Source: Cellulophaga sp. F20128 (lineage in GTDB: Bacteria; Bacteroidota; Bacteroidia; Flavobacteriales; Flavobacteriaceae). Taken from it: a stretch of 64,000 nt of DNA. Shown in pieces: positions 42,051 through 51,841 of this stretch. The notes under the pieces are model-generated. The model ran no database searches and had not been told where the DNA came from. It saw only the letters and a program-made list of their open reading frames with translations. The translations under genes and the position numbers were made by a program. The stretch spans positions 62,001 through 126,000 of the forward strand of contig NZ_JALKBA010000006.1 in assembly GCF_023015805.1 (NCBI RefSeq). The letters are read 5' to 3'. Numbering within the stretch: position 1 is the first letter of the stretch; each line of letters opens with the position of its first letter.

Positions 42051-43004
42051 TTAATTTTGATGCTCAATATTTCTATATGCTTCTATTACACTTTTTACCA
42101 ATTTATGGCGAATAACATCCTTATCGTCTAAATGGATAATCTTAATTCCTTCTACATTGCCCAATACTAAAATGGCTTCCTTTAGCCCAGAAATTATTCT
42201 TCGTGGCAAATCGATCTGTCCCGGATCTCCTGTTAATAAAAACTTTGCGTTTTTACCCATACGCGTCAAAAACATCTTCATTTGTGCATGTGTTGTATTT
42301 TGGGCTTCATCCAAAATAACAAATGCATTGTCTAAAGTTCTCCCTCGCATAAATGCCATTGGCGCTATTTGAATGGTCCCATTTTCTATGTAGTGTGCTA
42401 GTCTTTCTGACGGTATCATATCTCTCAATGCATCGTACAAAGGTTGCATATAAGGATCTAATTTTTCTTTTAAATCTCCCGGCAAAAACCCGAGATTCTC
42501 CCCTGCTTCTACTGCAGGTCTAGTTAAGATAATACGACGTACTTGCTTCTCTTTTAATGCCTTAACTGCCAAGGCAACACCTGTATATGTTTTTCCGGTA
42601 CCAGCAGGGCCAATAGCAAAAACCATATCATGTGTTTTTGCAGCTTCGACCAATTTTCGTTGGTTAGCGGTTTGTGCCTTTATAAGTTTACCATTAACAC
42701 CATGCACCAAAACATCCCCACTACTTTCACTGGTGGCATAATCTGCTTTACTATCGCTAGTAAGGACTCTTTCTATGACATTCTCATCTATTTTATTGTA
42801 TTTAGAAAAATGGTTCATAAGCATTTCTATTCGCTTATTAAATTCAACCAAATGCTCATCATCACCATATGCCTTTATTTTACTGCCACGTGCAACAATT
42901 TTAAGTTTTGGGAAGTATTTTTTTAATAAATCTATGTTTGCATTTTGATGCCCAAAAAATTCCCTGGGGCTTATTTCTGTAAGTTCAATTATGATTTCGT
43001 TCAA
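42051..43004 (-). CDS. phoH: PhoH family protein
   Basis: P-loop ATPase of the PhoH family, probably a helicase- or RNA-related NTPase. The 317 residues show an N-terminal KH-like domain (~20-95), Walker A GPAGTGKTYTGVALAV, LTRPAVEAGENLGFLPGD, Walker B VILDEAQNTTHAQMKMFLTRMG and LTGDPGQIDLP. It is the first gene of the pair with purC and is divergent from the gene at 43132. Confidence 0.95.
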   Translation of the reverse strand: MNEIIIELTEISPREFFGHQNANIDLLKKYFPKLKIVARGSKIKAYGDDEHLVEFNKRIEMLMNHFSKYNKIDENVIERVLTSDSKADYATSESSGDVLVHGVNGKLIKAQTANQRKLVEAAKTHDMVFAIGPAGTGKTYTGVALAVKALKEKQVRRIILTRPAVEAGENLGFLPGDLKEKLDPYMQPLYDALRDMIPSERLAHYIENGTIQIAPMAFMRGRTLDNAFVILDEAQNTTHAQMKMFLTRMGKNAKFLLTGDPGQIDLPRRIISGLKEAILVLGNVEGIKIIHLDDKDVIRHKLVKSVIEAYRNIEHQN

Positions 43005-43131
43005 AAAAAATATATTAAAGGGTTAGGACGCAAATATTAATTTTAGTTGGCTATTTTTTTGTGTAATTTTGTGTAACAAATTTAATTAAAAATCAGTTTG
43101 CATCCGCAAAAACATATCAACAGTCTCATAA

Positions 43132-43962
43132 ATGGCAATTATTACATTAACTACTGATTTTGGATATAAAGACCATTTTGTTGGTGCTTTAAAAGGAGCT
43201 ATTTATAGTGAAGTAGAAAATGCTAAAATAGTTGACATATCTCATAGTATAAATCCTTTTAACATTCAAGAATGTGCCTATATCCTTAAAAATTCTTACC
43301 ATACTTTCCCAAAAGGAACAGTACATATTGTTGGTGTAGATGCTGAATTAACAAAGGAAAACGAGCACATCATTGTCGCTGTAGACGGACATTTTTTTAT
43401 AAGTGCTAACAACGGCGTTATGTGTTTAATAACTTCTGAAATTAAGCCCGATAAAATTGTATCCATTTATATCCCGGACTCCATTGACGGCTCTTTTCCT
43501 ACCTATGATGTGTTTATTAAAGCGGCTTGCCATTTAATTCGCGGTGGCAAAATGGAGGTTGTAGGCAAACCTTTTAACACCCTTAAGAGTATTAAAGATT
43601 TTGTACCACAATTAATAGACAATGGCAATACAATTATTGGGAACATTGTATACATTGACAACTATGGCAATGTGGTTAGTAATATTCAAAAAAGTTTGTT
43701 TGATGCGTATAGAAACGGAAGAAACTATGAAGTTAAAGTACGTGGAAAGGTCATCAAAAAAATATTTTCTAAATACAGTGACATCATAGACTATTCTATT
43801 GAAAAAAATTATAGAAAAGGACCAGGAGACCTGCTGGCTTTATTTAATTCTTCCCAGTACCTAGAATTGGCAATTTACAAAAGTAACCTGACTACAGTTG
43901 GTGGTGCTTCTACCCTACTGGGGCTGGATTATAGGGATACTATTACAATAAATTTTTTATAA
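43132..43962 (+). CDS. SAM hydroxide adenosyltransferase (DUF62)
   Basis: A 276-residue enzyme of the DUF62 family, converting S-adenosylmethionine and water to adenosine and methionine. LTTDFGYKDHFVGALKGAIYSE holds the Asp and His of the active site, IVDISHSINPF follows, and the C-terminal domain has VYIDNYGNVVSNI. It heads a plus-strand run through gldG with gaps of one to four bases, so it is probably the first gene of that operon. Confidence 0.9.
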   Translation: MAIITLTTDFGYKDHFVGALKGAIYSEVENAKIVDISHSINPFNIQECAYILKNSYHTFPKGTVHIVGVDAELTKENEHIIVAVDGHFFISANNGVMCLITSEIKPDKIVSIYIPDSIDGSFPTYDVFIKAACHLIRGGKMEVVGKPFNTLKSIKDFVPQLIDNGNTIIGNIVYIDNYGNVVSNIQKSLFDAYRNGRNYEVKVRGKVIKKIFSKYSDIIDYSIEKNYRKGPGDLLALFNSSQYLELAIYKSNLTTVGGASTLLGLDYRDTITINFL

Positions 43963-43963
43963 A

Positions 43964-44260
43964 ATGATTGTACGCATTGTGAAATTGGAATTTAAAACTG
44001 AAAATATTGTTAGCTTTGAAAACATATTTAACGACACTAAACATTTGATCAGAGATTTTGAAGGTTGTCATTTTTTAGAATTATACCAAGACAAAAGCAA
44101 TTCCAATATCTTTTTCACCTATAGTTATTGGGCCGATGAAAATGCCCTGGAAACCTACCGAAATTCAGCCTTTTTTAAAAATGTATGGGCAAAAACCAAA
44201 CCGCTGTTTGCTGGCAAGCCTGAAGCTTGGACCGTAAACAAGATAGCAACTTTAAACTAA
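43964..44260 (+). CDS. Antibiotic biosynthesis monooxygenase-type (ABM) protein
   Basis: A 98-residue ferredoxin-like alpha/beta protein. It contains LIRDFEGCHFLELYQDKSNSNIFFTYSYWADENALETYRNSAFFKNVW, the standard ABM pattern. It probably acts as a small dimeric oxidase or stress protein. It starts one base after the previous stop. Confidence 0.85.
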   Translation: MIVRIVKLEFKTENIVSFENIFNDTKHLIRDFEGCHFLELYQDKSNSNIFFTYSYWADENALETYRNSAFFKNVWAKTKPLFAGKPEAWTVNKIATLN

Positions 44261-44264
44261 ATAC

Positions 44265-44996
44265 ATGTACGCCATTTACAAACGGGAAATACAATCATTT
44301 TTCACTTCACCAATAGGCTATATGGTCATTGGTTTATTTTTAATTTTTAGCGGCCTTTTTTTATGGGTCTTTAAAGGAGACTATAATATTTTTGATTATG
44401 GATTTGCAGACCTGAGTAACTTTTTCTTTTTAGCACCTTGGGTATTTTTATTTCTGGTTCCTGCCATTACTATGAAAAGCTTTTCTGAAGAACGTAAAAG
44501 TGGCACTTTAGAGCTTTTGTTTATTAAACCCATTTCACTTTGGAACACCGTTTTGGGTAAGTTCTTTGGCACCCTTACCTTGGTTGTCATTGCTATAATC
44601 CCCACCTTTATTTATGTATATGCTATTTCACAATTAGGCACTACCATTGGTAATATAGATATGGGTGTCGTTATTGGTTCCTATTTTGGATTATTCTTTT
44701 TAATGGCCAGCTATACCGCTATCGGCGTTTTTGCATCTACACTTACTCAAAATCAAATTGTAGCCTTTTTATTGGGATTAATTCTATGCTTTGTCTTCTT
44801 CTATGGTTTCCAGGGTATTTCTACCTTATTTGAGGAAGGAAATTTGGTAGTTACCACAGCTTCGTTTGGTATGAAGGCTCATTTTGAAAGTATAGCCAGG
44901 GGTGTTTTAGACACCAGAGACTTGGTCTATTTTAGTGGATTAACAATCTTCTTTTTATTTCTTACCGTTGTGCAACTTAAAAGATTAAACCAATAA
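44265..44996 (+). CDS. gldF: Gliding motility ABC transporter permease GldF
   Basis: A 243-residue six-helix permease component of the Gld ABC transporter required for gliding in flavobacteria. YKREIQSFFTSPIGYMVIGLFLIFSGLFLWVF at the start and PAITMKSFSEERKSGTLELLFIKPIS after helix two are typical of ABC-2 permeases of this family. The stop overlaps the gldG start by one base. Confidence 0.92.
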   Translation: MYAIYKREIQSFFTSPIGYMVIGLFLIFSGLFLWVFKGDYNIFDYGFADLSNFFFLAPWVFLFLVPAITMKSFSEERKSGTLELLFIKPISLWNTVLGKFFGTLTLVVIAIIPTFIYVYAISQLGTTIGNIDMGVVIGSYFGLFFLMASYTAIGVFASTLTQNQIVAFLLGLILCFVFFYGFQGISTLFEEGNLVVTTASFGMKAHFESIARGVLDTRDLVYFSGLTIFFLFLTVVQLKRLNQ

Positions 44997-46663
44997 TGAA
45001 AAAGACATTCACTACCGCAGCCATTGGTTTAGTTGTATTATTAGGAATCAACTTTCTATCCAATTATATCTATACCAGAATAGACTTAACAGAAGACCAA
45101 AGGTATACGCTATCTGCCTCTGCATTAAGTACGGTTGATGCATTTACATCTCCTGTAATCATAGATGTGCTTCTAGATGGTGACTTACCCGCCGAATTTG
45201 TAAAATTGAAGTCGGAAACAAAACAAATCCTTGAAGAATTTGCTGCTACAAACACCAATATAAAGTTCAATTTTGTAGACCCACTTAAAGACGCCAGCAA
45301 TACGGAGGCCGTTATGGCAGAATTACAACAATTAGGCCTTACGCCGGCCAATGTAACGGTAGAAGAGAATGGTAAAATTTCCCAAGAATTTGTCTTTCCT
45401 TGGGCTATGATAAACTACAACAACAAAACTACAAAAGTAGCTTTGCTTAAAAATAAATTGGGTTCTACCACAGAAGAGCGTGTTACCAATTCTGTGCAGC
45501 AACTAGAGTATTCTTTTGCAGATGCTTTTAGCAAACTAAATCTTGTAGAAAAGAAACGCATTGCCGTCATTAAAGGGAATGGCGAGCTAGAAGATCAGTA
45601 TCTAGCAGACTATTTGACTTCCATTAAAGACTATTATAATATTGGTGCTATAACCCTAGATTCTGTTGTGACAAATCCACAACAAACCTTAGACCAATTA
45701 AAGGCGTACGATTTAGCACTTATTGCAAAGCCTACAGAAGCATTTTCTGATGAAGAAAAATATGTTTTGGACCAATATATTACCCAGGGAGGAAAATCGA
45801 TCTGGCTTATAGATAAGGTATCCATAGAATTGGATAGCTTGTTTAATGAAGAAGGTAAGTCCTTAGCATTTCCCCGAGATTTAAATCTTACTGACTTTTT
45901 CTTTAAATATGGGGTGCGGATAAACCCTGTATTACTAAAAGATATTTATGCAACACAAATAGTTCTAGCCAATGGAGAAGGCAACGACTCGCAATACAAT
46001 CCAGTTCCATGGCCCTACAACCCAATGGTTTTTTCTAGGAATGACCATCCTATAAATAATAATTTGGAAGCCTTACGTTTTCAATTTGCAAACACCATTG
46101 ATGTGTTAGACAATAATGCGTACAAAAAGAAAATTTTATACTATAGCTCTCCCCTATCTACTGTGGTAGGCACTCCAAACATTATAAGTTTAGACATTAT
46201 CAATCAAAGTCCAGACAAAGCAGCGTACAATAATGGAAATAAGGCGCTAGCTGTCCTTATAGAAGGTGAATTCAATTCAGTGTACACCAATAGAGTAAAA
46301 CCATTGGAGTTGCAAAATAACCTAGAAAAAGGACCAGCCAATAAAATGCTAATTATAGCAGATGGCGATGTTGTAAAAAATCAAATTAGAAACGGCAGAC
46401 CTTTAGAACTTGGTTATGACAAATGGACAAATAACTTTTACGGCAACAAAGAATTTATGGTGAACAGCATAAATTACCTGCTCGATGATAGTGGACTTAT
46501 AAACATCCGAACTAAAAAAGTGGGGATACCATTCCTAGATCAGGAGAAAATAAGCACCCAAAAAACAAAGTGGCAACTCATTAACATACTGTTACCATTG
46601 ACGTTAACACTTATTATTGGTATTCTATTTAATTATTACAGAAAACGTAAATACGGTAAATAA
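44996..46663 (+). CDS. gldG: Gliding-associated ABC transporter protein GldG
   Basis: A 555-residue protein with an N-terminal membrane helix, a large periplasmic domain of the ABC-type_uncharacterised type, and a C-terminal helix (LINILLPLTLTLIIGILFNYYRKRK). Features seen: RIDLTEDQRYTLSASAL, SPVIIDVLLDGDLPAEFVKL, and GGKSIWLIDKVS. It works with GldF (the start overlaps its stop) and the ATPase GldA encoded elsewhere. Confidence 0.93.
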   Translation: MKKTFTTAAIGLVVLLGINFLSNYIYTRIDLTEDQRYTLSASALSTVDAFTSPVIIDVLLDGDLPAEFVKLKSETKQILEEFAATNTNIKFNFVDPLKDASNTEAVMAELQQLGLTPANVTVEENGKISQEFVFPWAMINYNNKTTKVALLKNKLGSTTEERVTNSVQQLEYSFADAFSKLNLVEKKRIAVIKGNGELEDQYLADYLTSIKDYYNIGAITLDSVVTNPQQTLDQLKAYDLALIAKPTEAFSDEEKYVLDQYITQGGKSIWLIDKVSIELDSLFNEEGKSLAFPRDLNLTDFFFKYGVRINPVLLKDIYATQIVLANGEGNDSQYNPVPWPYNPMVFSRNDHPINNNLEALRFQFANTIDVLDNNAYKKKILYYSSPLSTVVGTPNIISLDIINQSPDKAAYNNGNKALAVLIEGEFNSVYTNRVKPLELQNNLEKGPANKMLIIADGDVVKNQIRNGRPLELGYDKWTNNFYGNKEFMVNSINYLLDDSGLINIRTKKVGIPFLDQEKISTQKTKWQLINILLPLTLTLIIGILFNYYRKRKYGK

Positions 46664-46793
46664 GTGTTAATAAGTTTGTTTTCGTTGAAAGGACATTTAA
46701 AATATCTTTGTTTCACAGATTTTTAGGTGAGATGAGAAAATCTATAGACAACATATTGTCCAATATCTTAAAATATAGAAAATTATATAGCTG

Positions 46794-47915
46794 ATGAAAT
46801 TTATAGTATCTAGTACTTATTTATTAAAGCAATTACAAGTTTTGGGTGGCGTTATTAACAATAGCAACACATTGCCAATTTTAGATAACTTTTTGTTTGA
46901 ATTGAAACAAACAAGCCTTACCGTTTCTGCTTCTGACCTTGAAACAACGATGAGTTCTGTTTTAGAAGTAGATTCAGACAATGAAGGAACCATTGCCTTA
47001 CCTGCAAAATTGCTATTGGAAACCCTTAAAACCTTTCCGGAACAACCCTTAACATTTGTTGTAGAGGAAAATAATACAGTAGAAATTAGCTCTAACCATG
47101 GTAAGTATGCCTTGGCATATGTAGACGGAGCGGAATTCCCTAATGCAGTCGAATTATCGAGTCCGAGTACCACAACCATTTTGGGCGATATTTTAGCTAC
47201 CGCAATCAACAAAACAATTTTTGCTGCTGGTAATGATGATTTAAGACCTGTAATGAGCGGTGTTTTCTTTCAGTTTTCTCCAGAGAGTTTAACCTTTGTT
47301 GCCACAGATGCACACAAACTAGTAAAATACCAACGTACCGATGTTTCTGCTTCTGAGGTTGCTGAGTTTATTATGCCCAAAAAACCCTTAACCTTATTGA
47401 AAGGAATTTTAGGAGGAAGCGAAACAGATGTGATCATTGAATACAATGAGAGTAATGCAAAATTTACCTTTGAAAATATAGAGTTAATCTGTAGGCTTAT
47501 CGATGGAAAATACCCGAATTATGAAGCTGTAATACCTAAGGAAAATCCTAATGTCCTTAGTATTTCCAGAACGCAATTATTAAGCTCTGTAAGGCGTGTT
47601 TCTATTTTCTCTAACAAAACTACACACCAAATACGTTTAAAAGTCGCAGGGGCCGAATTAAACATCTCTGCTGAAGATATAGACTACAGCAACAAAGCCG
47701 AAGAGCGTTTAACATGTTCTTACCAAGGAAACGATATGCAAATAGGATTCAATTCTCGTTTTCTAATAGAGATGTTGGGCAACCTAAGTTCTGATGATGT
47801 ATCCTTAGAAATGAGTTTACCAAACAGAGCTGGGATCTTAACACCTATAGATGGCGTAGATGAGGGAGAGTTGATTACCATGCTGGTAATGCCAGTAATG
47901 TTAAACAACGGCTAA
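46794..47915 (+). CDS. dnaN: DNA polymerase III beta subunit (sliding clamp)
   Basis: A 373-residue clamp that tethers the polymerase to DNA. Three tandem clamp folds are readable: LQVLGGVINNSNTLPILDNFLFEL, then RPVMSGVFFQFSPESLTFVATDAHKLV, then the C-terminal LIEMLGNLSSDDVSLEMS and the closing ITMLVMPVMLNNG. It is monocistronic, followed by a strong terminator. It is not beside dnaA, as is common in flavobacteria. Confidence 0.97.
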   Translation: MKFIVSSTYLLKQLQVLGGVINNSNTLPILDNFLFELKQTSLTVSASDLETTMSSVLEVDSDNEGTIALPAKLLLETLKTFPEQPLTFVVEENNTVEISSNHGKYALAYVDGAEFPNAVELSSPSTTTILGDILATAINKTIFAAGNDDLRPVMSGVFFQFSPESLTFVATDAHKLVKYQRTDVSASEVAEFIMPKKPLTLLKGILGGSETDVIIEYNESNAKFTFENIELICRLIDGKYPNYEAVIPKENPNVLSISRTQLLSSVRRVSIFSNKTTHQIRLKVAGAELNISAEDIDYSNKAEERLTCSYQGNDMQIGFNSRFLIEMLGNLSSDDVSLEMSLPNRAGILTPIDGVDEGELITMLVMPVMLNNG

Positions 47916-47940
47916 CGATAAATAGACCAATAAAAACCAT

Positions 47941-47969
47941 AAAAAAGAGGACAAATTGTCCTCTTTTTT
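47941..47969. terminator. Bidirectional terminator after dnaN
   Basis: AAAAAAGAGGACAA and TTGTCCTCTTTTTT form a long perfect stem between the dnaN stop and the stop of the convergent gene at 47991. Confidence 0.88.
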
Positions 47970-47990
47970 GTTTTCGTTATTTAATCCCGC

Positions 47991-48425
47991 TTACTTTTTA
48001 CGGAGCAACTTTTGTAATTTATCCTGTTCTTTAATCAGCTTATCTTTTGCCTTTGAAATAGAAGCGTTTAGTTTTTCCATTGCTACTGGAGAAAGTTTTC
48101 CGGCAGCCTCACCCTTTTCTAATTTCTTTTGCAATTTTAGGATATTCTTTTCTCCCTTAGCAATTGCCTTATCTTGATTGGCAATACTTTTGTTTAATTT
48201 AGCTTCTTTTTTGGCCTCTTTTTCTAATTTTTTAGCCTTTTTCTCCGCCTTTTTCGCATCTTTTTCTGCCTTTTCTAATTTTTTAGCTTCTTTCTCAGCC
48301 TCCTTCACATTTTTTAAAACTTCTTCAGGGGTTTCTATCACAGGAGGTACAGTTTCTGTTTCCTGAGCAGTTAAACCAATTGTTCCAAAAAGTAGTAGCA
48401 CAGCTACCAATACAAGCTTTTTCAT
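47991..48425 (-). CDS. Secreted lysine-rich coiled-coil protein
   Basis: A 144-residue protein from the ATG at 48425 (signal peptide ending GLTAQ; a further 20 upstream codons would precede it and are unlikely). The mature part is almost entirely Lys, Glu and Ala in heptads (EAEKEAKKLEKAEKDAKKAEK...), a long periplasmic coiled coil, ending KLSPVAMEKLNASISKAKDKLIKEQDKLQKLLRKK. Function is unknown. Confidence 0.78.
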   Translation of the reverse strand: MKKLVLVAVLLLFGTIGLTAQETETVPPVIETPEEVLKNVKEAEKEAKKLEKAEKDAKKAEKKAKKLEKEAKKEAKLNKSIANQDKAIAKGEKNILKLQKKLEKGEAAGKLSPVAMEKLNASISKAKDKLIKEQDKLQKLLRKK

Positions 48426-48491
48426 AATTTCAATTCCGTTAATGTTAGTAAGCCAAAAGTATAACTTTATTTCATTCGTACTCAAAAAAAA

Positions 48492-48520
48492 TCTACTTAT
48501 AAGACGTAGGTATAAGTAGA
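48492..48520 (-). terminator. Terminator after the DUF4870 gene
   Basis: TCTACTTATA and TATAAGTAGA form a perfect 10-bp stem, followed on the minus strand by a run of T. Confidence 0.75.
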
Positions 48521-48546
48521 CTTTTTATAAATTTAATAGGATGGGT

Positions 48547-48912
48547 TTACGATATAAATGGTATGGTCATAAAGGTACTAGGAGCTTCGCCATTGCTTGC
48601 TTTCACTGCATTTACAATAGGCATTATAAAGCCGATAACACCAACAAAAACAAAACCTAATAAGCCAAGTCCAAAAAACAGTATTGCGGGAATACTAATT
48701 AAAATATATACGAGTAAACTCAACTGAAAATTGATAATCGATTTTCCGTGTTCATTCATACCTTCTACAGTGTCCTTTGATGTTAACCAAAGTATTAAAG
48801 GAACTATAAACCCTCCAATTCCTGTACAGTAATGTAATAATTGCGTTAAGTGTGTCACTGCCAATAAAGAATTATCGGTTCTTCTTACTTTTTGTTGATT
48901 GATGATTTCCAT
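48547..48912 (-). CDS. DUF4870 membrane protein
   Basis: A 121-residue protein with three hydrophobic helices (HLLHYCTGIGGFIVPLILWL, INFQLSLLVYILISIPAILFF, LGFVFVGVIGFIMPIVNAV) and a GKSIINFQLS motif typical of DUF4870. Function is unknown. Confidence 0.85.
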   Translation of the reverse strand: MEIINQQKVRRTDNSLLAVTHLTQLLHYCTGIGGFIVPLILWLTSKDTVEGMNEHGKSIINFQLSLLVYILISIPAILFFGLGLLGFVFVGVIGFIMPIVNAVKASNGEAPSTFMTIPFIS

Positions 48913-49022
48913 TTTGATTGATTTTTGATGTTACTATACCCTATAAGTAGTAAAAAATAATAAAATGTTACATTAAAAATAAAAAAAATAGCAATCCTAT
49001 TAAAATTACTGCTCCTATTGGT

Positions 49023-49059
49023 TTAAAAAATAAACGCCTTTACATGGCTGTAAAGGCGT
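49023..49059 (-). terminator. Terminator after the S9 peptidase gene
   Basis: ACGCCTTTACA-TGGC-TGTAAAGGCGT forms a perfect 11-bp stem; on the minus strand it is followed by a T-rich run. Confidence 0.85.
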
Positions 49060-49087
49060 ATTTTAATACTGTTATAAAGTTTTCAAT

Positions 49088-51619
49088 TTAACGCTTAGGA
49101 ACATCCCTATTCATTTCTAGCATATTAACATTAGTAGCTTCAACCCCTAAAAAATGCTTGCTAAAATAATCTGCTTTCAACCAAAAGAAATACTCGGTCA
49201 TACTTCCGAAGCCATGTCGTTGGCCAGGCATCATCATAAAATCGAAACGTTTGTTGGCTTTTATTAATTCGTTCGCCATTCTAATCGTTGCTCCTGGGTG
49301 CACATTATTATCCACATCGCCCGTGACCAACAATAATTTTCCTTTTAAATTGGCCGCTAAGGTCTGATTCTTATCAATATCATATTTATAACTAACAACC
49401 CCTTTTTCATCTATTACTTCTTCTACGCCATGGTGCGTTTCGCTCCACCAACTGTTGTACATGGAATTATCGTGATTGCCAGCAGAGGATACCGCTACCT
49501 TAAAAAAGTCTGGATAGACCAACATAGCAGCTGTAGACATAAATCCGCCTCCAGAATGGCCAAAAATACCAACCTTATCAATATCAATAAAGGAGTGTTT
49601 GTCTGCCAATTGCTCTGCAACGTACTTTTTATCGGCCAAGCCATAATCCCTTAGGTTTCCGTACCCGTAATTATGGTACCATTTAGACCGGTCTGGGTGC
49701 CCACCTCTGTTGCCTAAAGTAACTACGATAAATCCAACCTGAGCTAACCTATCTAAGCGATTCATAGAAACCGAAAAAGATTTGTTAACAGCCTCCGTCT
49801 GCGGACCAGGGTATACATACTCTAAAAGTGGGTAGCTTAGCGTCTCATCAAAATCAAAAGGTTTGTACATAACACCATAAAGATCGGTAATGCCGTCATC
49901 TGCCTTTACCTTAAATGGCTCTGGAAACTGATACCCGGTTGCCATTAGCGCAGATAAATCTGCTTCTTCTAATTTTAAAACCAAATTACCATTACTAGAT
50001 CTTAACTCCGATTTTGGCACCGTATTTACCCTAGAATAATTACTGACAAAAAACCGATTGGAGTCGGACATACTTGTAGCCGTTGTAAAATCTCCCTTGT
50101 TTAGGTTTTTTAATCCGGTACCGTTTAAATTAATTTTAAAAAGATGTTCGTAATATGGGTCTTGCCCTGGAGTTACACCGTTTGCCGTAAAAAACAGCGT
50201 GCGTTCTTTTTCATTGACACCAACAAAACTATTGGAATGATAGCTACCGCTGCTAATCTGATTTTTAAGATTTCCTTGACTATCGTACAAATAAAAATGA
50301 GCCCAACCATCTCTTTCAGACCAATGTATTATTTCTTGTTCATTGTTAAACAATACAATTTGTTTGGACTCTACATAGGTATTTAATTCTTCTTTTATCA
50401 GTGTTTTAATCACCCCTGTTTGAATGTCTGCCACACAGATATCTACTTTTTTACGATCCCTACTTACACTTCTAAAATAAATTTTACCTTGCTTAGAAAG
50501 CAATAATGACGGCTGAAAATCATCAGTCCGATCCATTTTTTTTGTGGGAGCACTAAATACAGTAATACTTTGCTGCTTGGTTGTATCTAATGGTACAGAA
50601 AGCACTTCTTTAGAAGGCATATCAAAAACTAATAGTTCTGGTTTAGAAAATTCTTTTTCACCAGGCATATGGTATTTATAGGTTTCTAATGTTGGTCTTT
50701 TTTTAGCCACCGAGTTTATTACCCATAAATCTTTTAATGCTCTTGCATCGGAACGTTGGTAGACAAACTTTTTAGAGTCATGGGTCCAATTTCCCCAAAT
50801 CCCCTTACGTTTGTCCTTATTTTCTTCTTTAGTTTCATTGTTTTCTCCCCGAGAACCATTCCCATAACCGTAATTTTCTACGCCGTCTTCGGTCCATTGA
50901 TGCTCAACAATAGTAGAATCTTTTTCGTCTTTAACAGCTTTTAAAAAATTGGCTTTATCCATCCAATACAAATTGTTTTGTTTAGAAAACAATACAATAG
51001 AACTATCTGGTGCAATATTAGCCCAACGCTTCCATTTTTTCTCTTCTTCTTTTTTGTTGTGGACAATTGTAAGCGAATTACCCCCCAATGTATACTCTAA
51101 ATAGTAGACTTTATTTTCCTTTTTTGGGGCTTTTTTTGATTTTTCAACCTTGGTAGAATCTTTAGAAATGGTATCGGTTTTTATCTCTTTTTCTTCTTTG
51201 TCCTCTATCACATCTACTTTTTCTTTAGAGGTTACCCTAAAACGTATGGCAGTTTCATTCTTTACAAATTTAAAATTGAAACGCGGTAAATGCTGGGCAT
51301 CGTAGGGATCCTTTGTTATTAAGGTAAGCCATTTTGCCATTTTAGCGTTATCAAACAGTTTGCTTTTGGCACCCTTATCGGCATCAACCAAATAGTAATT
51401 AGTGCCTGTTGTGGTTTTGTATTGGTACCAAAAACGATTGCCATTTTTTAACCAATTTGGGCGTACACTTGTAGAATGAACAATTTTCTTTAGGTTATCG
51501 GGTGAAAATTTAGAGGCAAGTCTATAATTTGGTGTTGGTACCGCGGTGGTTTCTTCTTGTGCAAATGTTAGTGTACTACATACAAATAACAGGAGCAACA
51601 AGACTGTTTTTTTAATCAT
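49088..51619 (-). CDS. Prolyl oligopeptidase family S9 peptidase (DPP-IV type), secreted
   Basis: An 843-residue periplasmic serine peptidase from the ATG at 51619 (signal peptide ending LTFAQ; the frame extends further upstream but without a signal). A beta-propeller domain (~100-560) is followed by an alpha/beta-hydrolase domain with nucleophile motif GIFGHSGGGFMS, catalytic Asp in GDVDNNVHPGAT and catalytic His in MPGQRHGFGSMTEYF. A low-complexity Lys/Glu/Asp segment around residue 150 is an insertion in the propeller. It releases dipeptides from proteins. Confidence 0.93.
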   Translation of the reverse strand: MIKKTVLLLLLFVCSTLTFAQEETTAVPTPNYRLASKFSPDNLKKIVHSTSVRPNWLKNGNRFWYQYKTTTGTNYYLVDADKGAKSKLFDNAKMAKWLTLITKDPYDAQHLPRFNFKFVKNETAIRFRVTSKEKVDVIEDKEEKEIKTDTISKDSTKVEKSKKAPKKENKVYYLEYTLGGNSLTIVHNKKEEEKKWKRWANIAPDSSIVLFSKQNNLYWMDKANFLKAVKDEKDSTIVEHQWTEDGVENYGYGNGSRGENNETKEENKDKRKGIWGNWTHDSKKFVYQRSDARALKDLWVINSVAKKRPTLETYKYHMPGEKEFSKPELLVFDMPSKEVLSVPLDTTKQQSITVFSAPTKKMDRTDDFQPSLLLSKQGKIYFRSVSRDRKKVDICVADIQTGVIKTLIKEELNTYVESKQIVLFNNEQEIIHWSERDGWAHFYLYDSQGNLKNQISSGSYHSNSFVGVNEKERTLFFTANGVTPGQDPYYEHLFKINLNGTGLKNLNKGDFTTATSMSDSNRFFVSNYSRVNTVPKSELRSSNGNLVLKLEEADLSALMATGYQFPEPFKVKADDGITDLYGVMYKPFDFDETLSYPLLEYVYPGPQTEAVNKSFSVSMNRLDRLAQVGFIVVTLGNRGGHPDRSKWYHNYGYGNLRDYGLADKKYVAEQLADKHSFIDIDKVGIFGHSGGGFMSTAAMLVYPDFFKVAVSSAGNHDNSMYNSWWSETHHGVEEVIDEKGVVSYKYDIDKNQTLAANLKGKLLLVTGDVDNNVHPGATIRMANELIKANKRFDFMMMPGQRHGFGSMTEYFFWLKADYFSKHFLGVEATNVNMLEMNRDVPKR

Positions 51620-51841
51620 TTTTTTGATGTTTTTTTCGGTTGAAACTGAATTGGAACTTACAAAAATATCATTACACTTTAGAACCAACTTGATTTTAAC
51701 GTTTTATTAAGAGGATTCTAGCTTCTTATGAGTCATCCTTTTTGTTTAATAAGGAACTACTTACAGGCTAATGATAACAACCGTATTTATTTAGCGTAAA
51801 ATGAAGATGCACCAACTTTATTAATTTGTATTTTTGCACCT

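Noticed and set aside
47956-48366. Plus-strand open frames rich in Phe, Ser and Ala
   Set aside because: They are the antisense of the Lys/Glu/Ala-rich coiled-coil gene at 47991-48425.
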